This document shows, piece after piece, positions 1 to 5,609 of a stretch of DNA of 7,717 bases. The stretch comes from Rhodospira sp. Lineage in GTDB: Bacteria > Pseudomonadota > Alphaproteobacteria > Rhodospirillales > Rhodospirillaceae. The notes under the pieces are model-generated. The model saw nothing but the letters and a program-made list of their open reading frames with translations, was not told the DNA's origin and did no database searches. Numbering within the stretch: position 1 is the stretch's first letter; every line of letters begins with the position of its first letter. The DNA lies in contig JANQGN010000357.1 in NCBI GenBank assembly GCA_028277295.1, forward strand, positions 1 through 7,717, given 5' to 3'. Both the position numbers and the translations under genes were made by a program.

Positions 1-1302
1 CCGGGCGCGCTCGGCCTCGTCCGGGCGCGGGTCGATGCGCATGCCGGCGACGGCGGGGATCAGGTCGGAGATCACCAGGCGGTCGCCCTCGGACAGTCCC
101 GCCGCGATCACGGCCAGGTCATCCTGCACCGCATGCACCGTCACCAGGCGCTTCATCAGCCGGTTGTCGCTGTCCAGCAGGTAGGCGTGGTTGTCATGCA
201 ACGCCAGCCGAGGCACCACCAGGACGTCGGGGATGGGGCGGCCGCGCAAGTCGACCTCGACAAACATGTTCTTGACCAGGGGCGGGCGCACGCCGGGACT
301 GGCGGTGCGGTAGCTGCCCTCGACGGCGACGATGATCCCCACGGTGCGGGTCTGCGGGTCGACGGTGTCGGACACCCGCACCAGCCGGGCTGGCCATTCC
401 ACCGTCTGCAAGGCGCCGCCGCCGCCATGCAGGCGGACCACGGCGTCCACGTCCAGGACCGCGCCAAGCTTGTCCTGGCCCACGGCCTCGCGAACCGCCG
501 CGGTGCCGACATCGTGCATGAGCGGCGCCAGTTCGCCGAAGGTGAACTGGGCCTCGACCTCGGCCACCGCGATGCTGTCCCCCTCGGCCAGCACATGACC
601 GATGGTGGCGAACTGGGATTCGGTAATGTTGACCTGCGAGACCCGCATGGCGAACGGGGCGGTCATGGTGGTGTACTCGACATCCAGGCGGGCCTGCTCC
701 AGCCGCGTCTGCGCCAGGGCGCGTTCCACCGGGATCAGGTTGAGCGTGTTGCGCAGGTTCTGAAGGCTCTGTTCGGTGGCCAGAAGGGTCTTCTCGGCCG
801 CGTCCAGCGTCGCCTGGGAGACGGTGCCGCTGCGGCGCAGGCGCCGTTGCCGCTCCGCCTCGTCGCGGGCCAGGCCGAGCGCGCGCTCCTCGATGGCGAT
901 GGAGGCGCGGGTGTTCTCCTCGCGCACCTCCAGTTCGCGCAGGTCCGCCTCGCGTTCCCGCAAGGTGAGTTCATAGGCGGTGGGGTCGATGCGCGCCACC
1001 ACCGTCCCCTTGGGCAGGATGGCGCCGCGCTTCAGGTTGGGGTGCACCGCGACCACCCGGCCGGCCACCTGGGCCACCGCCTGCCAGACATGCTCCGGTT
1101 TGACCTGGCCGAAGCCGGTGGCGCGGGGTTGCAGGTCCACCGCCGGAACGCTGATGATGCGGGCCGGGCGCGCGGCCTCGGCGGCCTCGACACGCTGAGG
1201 CGGAGCCTTGCCGCTGGCCATGGCGGCGATCAGCGCCACGCCGAGGGCGACGGGCGGCACGATCAGGGTTTTCCGCCAGTGGCGGGAGACGAAACCGGGC
1301 AT
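1..1302 (-). CDS. RND efflux pump periplasmic adaptor (HlyD/AcrA-type membrane fusion protein), C-terminus cut by window edge
   Basis: 434 codons are visible with no stop. Proteins of this family bridge an inner-membrane RND transporter and an outer-membrane channel in tripartite drug or metal efflux. Residues 11-30 are a hydrophobic N-terminal anchor or signal segment. Residues 81-106 form the first lipoyl half (GRVVAVHPNLKRG), 111-200 a charged helical hairpin, and 207-253 the second lipoyl half, with the family motif TAPFAMRVSQV at 214-224. The beta-barrel follows to about 360 and a membrane-proximal domain (VLVVPRLALHD at 360-370) reaches the edge. Family members are usually 350-450 residues, so little is missing. 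The ATG is preceded by GGAGA at a spacing of 8. The RND permease gene would be expected just past the left edge, but that is inference. The substrate cannot be told from sequence. The gene is divergent from the methyltransferase and shares its upstream region. Confidence 0.93.
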   Translation of the reverse strand, partial: MPGFVSRHWRKTLIVPPVALGVALIAAMASGKAPPQRVEAAEAARPARIISVPAVDLQPRATGFGQVKPEHVWQAVAQVAGRVVAVHPNLKRGAILPKGTVVARIDPTAYELTLREREADLRELEVREENTRASIAIEERALGLARDEAERQRRLRRSGTVSQATLDAAEKTLLATEQSLQNLRNTLNLIPVERALAQTRLEQARLDVEYTTMTAPFAMRVSQVNITESQFATIGHVLAEGDSIAVAEVEAQFTFGELAPLMHDVGTAAVREAVGQDKLGAVLDVDAVVRLHGGGGALQTVEWPARLVRVSDTVDPQTRTVGIIVAVEGSYRTASPGVRPPLVKNMFVEVDLRGRPIPDVLVVPRLALHDNHAYLLDSDNRLMKRLVTVHAVQDDLAVIAAGLSEGDRLVISDLIPAVAGMRIDPRPDEAERAR

Positions 1303-1367
1303 GGAGCGAGTCTCCGGGGAACGTGAAGAAGATACCGGGGAGGGGGAGCGGGCGAGCGCGCAACCGG

Positions 1368-1403
1368 ACTCTCGGGTTCGAACCAGTCGGACGCCGCGAG
1401 AGT
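1368..1403. repeat. Inverted repeat around a perfect 10-bp palindrome in the efflux leader
   Basis: ACTCTCG (1368-1374) and CGAGAGT (1397-1403) are exact inverted arms separated by 22 bases. Inside lies the perfect palindrome GGTTCGAACC (1375-1384). The element sits in the untranslated leader of the minus-strand efflux gene. It could be an operator for a regulator or an RNA hairpin. The palindrome resembles a tRNA T-arm, but no tRNA can be built around it. Confidence 0.4.
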
Positions 1404-1422
1404 GGTGGTGACCGGTGACACC

Positions 1423-1451
1423 GATATATCCAATCGATGACAAAGTGTGAC
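1423..1451 (-). promoter_or_regulatory. Candidate promoter of the efflux adaptor gene
   Basis: Read on the minus strand, GTCACA (1451-1446) and TATATC (1428-1423) are separated by 17 bases. Each matches the sigma-70 consensus at 4 of 6 positions. The stretch 1423-1446 is noticeably richer in A/T than its surroundings. Transcription would start near 1416, leaving a leader of about 115 bases. The -35 box overlaps one arm of the inverted repeat 1442-1482, which fits repression. Weak matches only. Confidence 0.3.
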
Positions 1452-1482
1452 GGCCGGTCCCGCCGATCCGGCGTGACACTTT
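1442..1482. promoter_or_regulatory. Inverted repeat AAAGTGT/ACACTTT, candidate operator
   Basis: AAAGTGT (1442-1448) and ACACTTT (1476-1482) are exact inverted copies with a 27-base spacer. The left arm overlaps the candidate efflux -35 box. The right arm lies within one unit of the 29-bp direct repeat. Placement midway between two divergent genes fits a shared operator, but no regulator gene is visible in the window. Confidence 0.3.
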
Positions 1483-1521
1483 ACCCTGGCGCCGTCGATC
1501 CGGCGCGAAACTGTACCATGG
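1461..1521. repeat. Pair of near-identical 29-bp direct repeats, offset 32 bp
   Basis: Units 1461-1489 and 1493-1521 match at 24 of 29 positions by direct alignment. The shared core is CGATCCGGCG, followed by GA, an ACT-containing stretch and TACC, then TGG. The 32-bp offset is about three helical turns, so a protein bound to both would face the same side of the DNA. The second unit ends 23 bp before the methyltransferase ATG. The arrangement suggests tandem regulator sites or a local duplication. Confidence 0.5.
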
Positions 1522-1534
1522 TGACCCATCGCCG

Positions 1535-1540
1535 AGGGGA
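1535..1540 (+). promoter_or_regulatory. Ribosome binding site that decides the methyltransferase start
   Basis: AGGGGA lies four bases before the ATG at 1545. The in-frame ATG at 1518 has no comparable site and would add only nine residues that are not family-like. The next in-frame ATG upstream, at 1437, lies among the intergenic repeats. Confidence 0.6.
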
Positions 1541-1544
1541 TGAC

Positions 1545-2156
1545 ATGACACAAAGCTTCTGGGACCAGCGATACGACACGCCCGGCTATCTCTATGGCGT
1601 CGAGCCCTCGGCCTTCCTGGTGACCCAGCGCCATCGACTGGCGCGTGGCATGGACGTCCTGGCGGTGGCCGATGGCGAGGGCCGCAACGGGGTCTGGCTC
1701 GCGGACCAGGGCATGACGGTGCACGCCGTCGACGGCTCGGCCGTGGCGTTGCGGAAGGCACTGCGGCTGGCCCAGGACCGGGGCGTGAGCCTGCGCACCA
1801 CCCACGCCGACCTCGCCGTCTGGGACTGGCCCCGGGCCGCCTATGACGCCGTCGTCTGCGTCTTCCTGCATTTGCCGCCCGACATCCGGCCGGCCGTGCA
1901 TCAAGCCATGGCCCGGGCGGTGAGGCCGGGCGGGGTGCTGATCCAGGAGGCGTTCCATCCCGCGCAGCTTTGCTATGGCACCGGCGGCCCGCCGGTGGCC
2001 TCCATGCTCTACGACCAGGCCACCCTGCGCGCCGACTACGAGGGCCTGCTGGCCCTTGATCTGCTGGAGGACGGCGAGGTCAGCCTGGACAATGGCGATG
2101 GCCACCGTGGGGTCGGGCATACCATCCGGCTGGTGGGGGGGCGACCGCCGGTGTGA
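1545..2156 (+). CDS. Class I SAM-dependent methyltransferase, TehB-like
   Basis: The product is 203 residues, a typical size for small TehB/thiopurine-type methyltransferases that transfer methyl from S-adenosylmethionine, some of them to tellurite, selenite or thiol-type substrates. The N-terminus FWDQRYDTPGYLYGVEPSAF (5-24) is the family signature. SAM-binding motif I is VLAVADGEGRNGVWLA (38-53), and the acidic residue ending strand 2 is Asp63 (AVDGS). YDAVVCVFLHLPP (100-112) is the motif IV/V region and RPGGVLIQEAF (127-137) follows. There is no signal peptide or membrane segment, so it is cytoplasmic. It is divergent from the efflux adaptor and may share its control, which would fit a detoxification role, but the substrate is not shown by sequence. 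The stop TGA lies inside the TGAGAG repeat at 2154-2159. Confidence 0.9.
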   Translation: MTQSFWDQRYDTPGYLYGVEPSAFLVTQRHRLARGMDVLAVADGEGRNGVWLADQGMTVHAVDGSAVALRKALRLAQDRGVSLRTTHADLAVWDWPRAAYDAVVCVFLHLPPDIRPAVHQAMARAVRPGGVLIQEAFHPAQLCYGTGGPPVASMLYDQATLRADYEGLLALDLLEDGEVSLDNGDGHRGVGHTIRLVGGRPPV

Positions 2157-2261
2157 GAGTCCGTCCGGAAAGCCTGGGGAACCGCAATATATTGTGTTTC
2201 TCTTTCCCGGTCGCGCGCCGAATGTGGTGTTTGTCCGGGCTTTCCGGACAGACACTGAGAG
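2154..2261. repeat. Inverted-repeat element flanked by TGAGAG direct repeats (possible miniature element or structured RNA)
   Basis: GTCCGGAAAGCC (2163-2174) and its exact inverse GGCTTTCCGGAC (2238-2249) bracket an A/T-richer core, which includes the perfect palindrome CAATATATTG (2185-2194). Similarity continues imperfectly a few bases inward. TGAGAG occurs just outside each arm, at 2154-2159 and 2256-2261, like a target duplication. However, the gaps between repeat and arm differ (3 and 6 bases), which argues against a clean insertion. The left direct repeat contains the methyltransferase stop codon. Confidence 0.4.
2227..2255. terminator. Strong hairpin downstream of the methyltransferase, possible terminator without U-tract
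   Basis: GTGT-TT-GTCCGG, loop GCTTT, CCGGAC-AG-ACAC: a 6-bp GC-rich stem on a 5-base loop, extended by four more pairs across a 2x2 internal loop. No T-run follows on either strand, so intrinsic termination is doubtful. The 3' arm of this hairpin can instead pair with 2163-2174, so two structures compete for it. Confidence 0.35.
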
Positions 2262-2487
2262 CCGTGGCCACGGGGTATCGACGGGCCGATCTCTCCCCTC
2301 GTCCGATCCGATTCATATATTTTTTGCCTATGGGTCGAGATGTGACTGTCTTCTCGACGCAATGAGGGGGTCCGTGTCCTTTGAACAGACACGCGGCCTC
2401 TGGAGATCGACAAAGCGATCCGTCGCGTAGGGGAGCAGAACCATCGCGCGTCAAATGCGATTGCCCCTAGGTACGGCCGTTGCCGTC

Positions 2488-2515
2488 TTGCCCCTGCCGC
2501 CATCGGTGATATACG
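2488..2515 (+). promoter_or_regulatory. Candidate promoter of the three-gene motor-like unit
   Basis: TTGCCC (2488-2493) and TATACG (2510-2515) are separated by 16 bases, each matching the sigma-70 consensus at 4 of 6 positions. The start would be near 2522, giving a leader of about 117 bases. This is the best-looking pair I found upstream of the gene, but the evidence is weak. Confidence 0.28.
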
Positions 2516-2638
2516 GTTCTTGGGGCGTTCGGGTCCGCCGCAGCGTTGTTTGACCCGGAGCGACTCGGGTGACCCCACGGCCGTATGACCACGATTTTCT
2601 GATCCGGGGGGGCCAACGGAAAAGGACAAGACCCACCC

Positions 2639-4174
2639 ATGCGTGCCCCGCGACGACCTTCCCCCGCGCGTCTCGCGCATGCTTCGTCCGTCGCCCTGGC
2701 GGTGATCGCCCTGGCCGTGGGTCTTCGGCCGGATCCGGCCCGGGCTCAGGACGAGATGCCGAGCGTTATGGTCAACCCGACCTTCGCCACGCCGGGGACG
2801 GCCCCATGGGGGTATGGCGAGGCGCAACCCGTCGGGCGTGCCCTGCCGCCGATGGTCGGCATGCCCTTGCAACTACCGCCCTCGGGCATGCCGCGCTCTC
2901 GCCTGACGCTGCCCCCGGGCATGGCGCCGCCGGCTTTGGTCGGCGTCCGCCCCCGCGCGTCCGCCCCCGCGCCAGCCGCCACCGAGTCCGCTCCCCTGGC
3001 GGTGTCCGCGCGGCCGTCGTCACCGCGACCGCTGGCCACCCGCGAGCCCCAGACAGCCGCGCCGGAGACCATGAGCCAAGCCCCACCGCCTCGGGCGGAG
3101 GCGCCGCACGTGGTGCACCAGCCCGATCCGCCGCCCGTGGCGACGCGCGCGCCGGCCCCCATGTCCTTGGCGCCACCCGACGCGCCCGCCGAGACCGAGG
3201 CGGCCGAGACCGCGTCCATCGCCGCGCCCCCCCCCAGACCGGATGTTCCCACCGGAACAACGCCGGCCCCGCTGGCCACGCGCGCCGTCGATGATGCGCC
3301 GGCCCCAACCCCGGACCCTCAGCCGGCGCCGGCCGCCGCCGATCCCACCCCGTCCCCCTCGCTCCAGCCCGAGCCCGAGCCGGAGCCAGAGCCTCGGATT
3401 GCTTTGGCGGTGCCACCGCTCGCGACGGTGGCGGCGACCCCGAAGCCGCCGGCTCCGCGGCGCGCCGCGATGGGCGCCGGGGCGCCGGCAGCCCCGATGG
3501 GCCGCACGCGACTGTCAACGGGGACCACCCACTTGATGGCCGGCGCCGATGGTCGGATTGGCCCCATGCCGCCGCCCATGACCCTTCCTGGCGCGCCTCT
3601 CAGCCGCCCGCCGAGTGGCGCGGCGGCGGAAGCCCCGCGTGACCCGCGGCCAGGGGGGAGCACCCCGGAGGCCGCCCCCGCGCCGCCGCCGGCCACCGAA
3701 GCACCCGCAGCCATGGCCCCACCGGATCCGCCGCCGCCGCCCGACAGCCCGCCGGCCGGTGACACCAGCGCCGATGGCGCGGCGGACGCGGCCGCCGGCG
3801 CGGAGACCGCCACGGCGGATCAACTCGCGTCTCGGGCGCCGGTCCCCGATGCGCCGCTGGCGCCCGACGAAACCGTCAGCGTGACGTTCCCCCACGGCGC
3901 CGTGGCCTTGCCAGAGACCGCGCGCCACTCCCTCGACAGGGTGGTGGCCGCGCTGGCGGGCAACACGCGCACCAAGGCCACGGTGCGGGCTTACGCGGAC
4001 GGCGGTGGCGATCCCAATAAGGCGCGCCGGACGTCGCTCTCGCGGGCGCTGGCGGTGCGGGCCTATCTGATCGACAAGGGCGTGGAGAGTGCCCGCATCG
4101 ACGTGCGCGCCCTGGGCGACCAGTACGGCGGCGGCGCGCCGGAGCGGGTGGACGTGGTCACATCGGAACGCTAG
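2639..4174 (+). CDS. Secreted proline-rich protein with C-terminal OmpA-like peptidoglycan-binding domain
   Basis: The product is 511 residues. Residues 1-36 are a Sec-type signal peptide: basic start, hydrophobic ASSVALAVIALAVGL, predicted cleavage after ARA before Gln37. There is no lipobox Cys, so it is a soluble or wall-bound periplasmic protein. Residues 65-410 are low-complexity Pro/Ala-rich sequence, including a Glu-Pro repeat (244-252) of the kind TonB uses to span the periplasm. Residues 411-508 form an OmpA-like domain. Asp454 (AYAD) and Arg469 (SLSRA) lie 15 residues apart, the spacing of the diaminopimelate-binding Asp and Arg in E. coli OmpA. The canonical GHTD reads AYAD, and the usual closing NRRVE reads PERVD. 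It lies 109 bases before the channel gene on the same strand. A possible ribosome site, AAGGA, is 12 bases before ATG, which is rather far. A periplasmic or wall-bound partner of the motor pair is inferred from context. Confidence 0.85.
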   Translation: MRAPRRPSPARLAHASSVALAVIALAVGLRPDPARAQDEMPSVMVNPTFATPGTAPWGYGEAQPVGRALPPMVGMPLQLPPSGMPRSRLTLPPGMAPPALVGVRPRASAPAPAATESAPLAVSARPSSPRPLATREPQTAAPETMSQAPPPRAEAPHVVHQPDPPPVATRAPAPMSLAPPDAPAETEAAETASIAAPPPRPDVPTGTTPAPLATRAVDDAPAPTPDPQPAPAAADPTPSPSLQPEPEPEPEPRIALAVPPLATVAATPKPPAPRRAAMGAGAPAAPMGRTRLSTGTTHLMAGADGRIGPMPPPMTLPGAPLSRPPSGAAAEAPRDPRPGGSTPEAAPAPPPATEAPAAMAPPDPPPPPDSPPAGDTSADGAADAAAGAETATADQLASRAPVPDAPLAPDETVSVTFPHGAVALPETARHSLDRVVAALAGNTRTKATVRAYADGGGDPNKARRTSLSRALAVRAYLIDKGVESARIDVRALGDQYGGGAPERVDVVTSER

Positions 4175-4218
4175 GAGCCGCCAGGGTGACCCAGGAATAC
4201 TCCGCGTCCCAGACCGAG

Positions 4219-4260
4219 CCCCGTTCCCCGCCCGTCCCCGCCATCAGCCCCGCCCCTGTC
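4219..4260 (+). other. C-rich, G-poor intergenic tract, possible Rho loading site
   Basis: In the 109-base gap between the proline-rich gene and the channel gene, 27 of 42 bases are C and only 7 are G on the coding strand. Such unstructured C-rich RNA is the known preference of Rho. It could tune the ratio of the first product to the later two. No intrinsic terminator or promoter is apparent in this gap. Confidence 0.25.
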
Positions 4261-4270
4261 ACGATCACGC

Positions 4271-4278
4271 GGGAGAGG
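4271..4278 (+). promoter_or_regulatory. Ribosome binding site that decides the channel-subunit start
   Basis: GGGAGAGG ends five bases before the ATG at 4284. The frame stays open upstream to an ATG at 4089. That extension would overlap the proline-rich gene in another frame and encode residues with no channel-family features, so 4284 is chosen. Confidence 0.75.
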
Positions 4279-4283
4279 CGTCC

Positions 4284-5465
4284 ATGAGCCGTCCGCGTCG
4301 CTTCCTGATCCGCATGGTCCTGTTCGTGGCCGCCGTGGCCGCCGTCGCCGGCCTGTTGTTTCCGGCTCTGGCGTCGGCCTTCCTGGCCAATCCGGCGCTC
4401 AACGGCCTGATCGTCTTCGTGGTGCTGTTCGGGATCGGCCTGAACTTCCGCCAGGTGCTTCGCCTGGGCCCGGAAGTGGACTGGGTGGAGCGGTTCCGGG
4501 CCGGAGAAATCGGCCTGGCCACCGAGGCGCCGCCGCCGCTGCTCTCCTCCATGGCGCAGATGCTGACCGAGCATCAGGAGAAGTCCATGGGCCGCGGCCG
4601 CTTCTCCATCTCGGCGCCGGCCATGCGCTCGCTGATGGACGGCCTGTCCTCGCGCCTGGACGAGGCCCGGGACCTGGCCCGCTACTTCATTGGCCTCGCC
4701 ATTTTCCTGGGCCTGCTGGGTACGTTCTGGGGCCTTCTTGAGACCGTCAGTTCCATCGGCCAGGTGATTCGTGACCTGACCATCACAGGCGACGACGCTG
4801 GCGCCATCTTCAATGATCTGAAGAGCGGCCTGGAGGCGCCGCTGTCCGGCATGGGCACCGCGTTCTCGTCGTCGCTGCTGGGGCTGGCGGGCTCCCTGAT
4901 CCTGGGCTTCCTGGACTTGCAGTCCAACCGCGCCCAGAACACCTTTCTGAACGACCTGGAGGAGTGGCTCGCCGGCCTGACCCGATTGTCGTCCGGCGGC
5001 GGCGTGGGCGACATGGAGGGTGGCTCGGTCCCCGCCTACATCCAGGCCCTGCTGGAACAGACCGCCGACAGCCTCGATGATCTGCAACGCACCATCGCTC
5101 GCGGCGAGGAAGGGCGCATCGCCACCCAGGCGCAGTTACGGCAGATGACCGAGACGCTGGCCGCGCTCGCCGACCAGATGCGCACCGAGCAGGCGGTGTT
5201 GCTCAAGCTGGCCGAAAGCCACGCCGATCTGCGGCCGCTGATGCAGCGTCTGATCGCCGCCACCGAGGGCCAGGACGGCGGCGGCGTGGACGATGCCACC
5301 CGGGGCCATGTGCGCAACCTGGACGGCGCCGTGACCTATATCGCCAACGAGATAACCAGTGGACGCGAGCAGATGGTCAAGGAGTTGCGCAGCGAGATCA
5401 AGATGCTGGCCCGCACCATCGCCGTGGCCGCCGGCATGACCGACCCGTCGCGCCCGCCGCAGTAG
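4284..5465 (+). CDS. MotA/TolQ/ExbB-family proton channel subunit
   Basis: The product is 393 residues in the inner membrane. Family members form a pentamer around a dimer of Asp-bearing subunits and use ion flow to drive rotation or force. Helices are predicted at 10-33, 40-55, 134-154 and 189-211, with a cytoplasmic loop (56-133) between helices 2 and 3. GLLGTFWGLLETV (143-155) is the family hallmark, with Thr147 at the pore. GMGTAFSSSLLGLAGS (189-204) is the second pore helix, with Thr192. After helix 4 about 180 residues form a charged, probably helical cytoplasmic tail, longer than in TolQ or ExbB and reminiscent of the tail of ZorA. The Asp-bearing partner follows 144 bases downstream. 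No flagellar genes are present, so a true MotA is unlikely. Subfamily and output are unknown. Confidence 0.9.
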   Translation: MSRPRRFLIRMVLFVAAVAAVAGLLFPALASAFLANPALNGLIVFVVLFGIGLNFRQVLRLGPEVDWVERFRAGEIGLATEAPPPLLSSMAQMLTEHQEKSMGRGRFSISAPAMRSLMDGLSSRLDEARDLARYFIGLAIFLGLLGTFWGLLETVSSIGQVIRDLTITGDDAGAIFNDLKSGLEAPLSGMGTAFSSSLLGLAGSLILGFLDLQSNRAQNTFLNDLEEWLAGLTRLSSGGGVGDMEGGSVPAYIQALLEQTADSLDDLQRTIARGEEGRIATQAQLRQMTETLAALADQMRTEQAVLLKLAESHADLRPLMQRLIAATEGQDGGGVDDATRGHVRNLDGAVTYIANEITSGREQMVKELRSEIKMLARTIAVAAGMTDPSRPPQ

Positions 5466-5516
5466 CGGGGGGACGGACCCTTGCGCGGCGGCGCGGTCAC
5501 GGGCGTCACCCTTGAA

Positions 5517-5529
5517 GGCACGCGGTGCC
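5517..5529 (+). repeat. Short hairpin in the gap between the two motor genes
   Basis: GGCAC-GCG-GTGCC is a perfect 5-bp stem with a 3-base loop, located 52 bases after the channel stop and 80 bases before the next start. No T-run follows, so it is not an obvious terminator. It may be an RNA-stability or spacing element. The gap holds no recognisable promoter. Confidence 0.25.
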
Positions 5530-5609
5530 GCACAACCCATTGACGAGACTGCGGGGACGCGCGGGCGGCCGCGTGCCGTTCGTGACCGCGCACACGGGGA
5601 TCCTCTCTC

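Larger units (their letters stand above)
2157..2638. other. 482-base region without a convincing gene
   Basis: All six frames contain open stretches, but none has family-like protein content or a good start, and all overlap shadow frames. Besides the inverted-repeat element at its left end, the region holds an A/T tract (2311-2331) unlike the surrounding GC-rich DNA. A hairpin follows, with arms GTCGAGA (2334-2340) and TCTCGAC (2352-2358), then another with arms CGTGTC (2373-2378) and GACACG (2388-2393). The octamer TTGCCCCT occurs twice (2461, 2488) and the palindrome ACGGCCGT twice (2473, 2577). The region could hold the promoter and leader of the downstream three-gene unit, or an unrecognised small RNA. 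I see no tRNA, rRNA or known riboswitch. Confidence 0.6.

Noticed and set aside
133..1326. 397-codon open frame on the plus strand
   Set aside because: Antisense to the efflux adaptor, whose minus-strand frame shows clear lipoyl, hairpin and barrel motifs. The plus-strand product is low-complexity His/Gly/Arg sequence.
1375..1384. tRNA T-arm (GGTTCGAACC)
   Set aside because: No acceptor, D or anticodon stem can be assembled around it on either strand.
1263..2255. 330-codon minus-strand frame across the divergent region and methyltransferase
   Set aside because: It overlaps two genes with family motifs and runs through the intergenic repeats. No domain is recognisable.
2313..2358. Intrinsic terminator at the T-run and hairpin
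   Set aside because: On the plus strand the T-run precedes the hairpin, and on the minus strand the downstream bases are A, so neither orientation has the stem-then-U order.
2153..2365. 70-codon plus-strand frame starting with GTG at the methyltransferase stop
   Set aside because: The overlap resembles translational coupling, but the peptide has no motif and passes through the inverted-repeat element. There is no good ribosome site.
2036..2872. 278-codon minus-strand frame across the noncoding region
   Set aside because: It overlaps the ends of two real genes, has no family motifs, and its composition is that of noncoding sequence.
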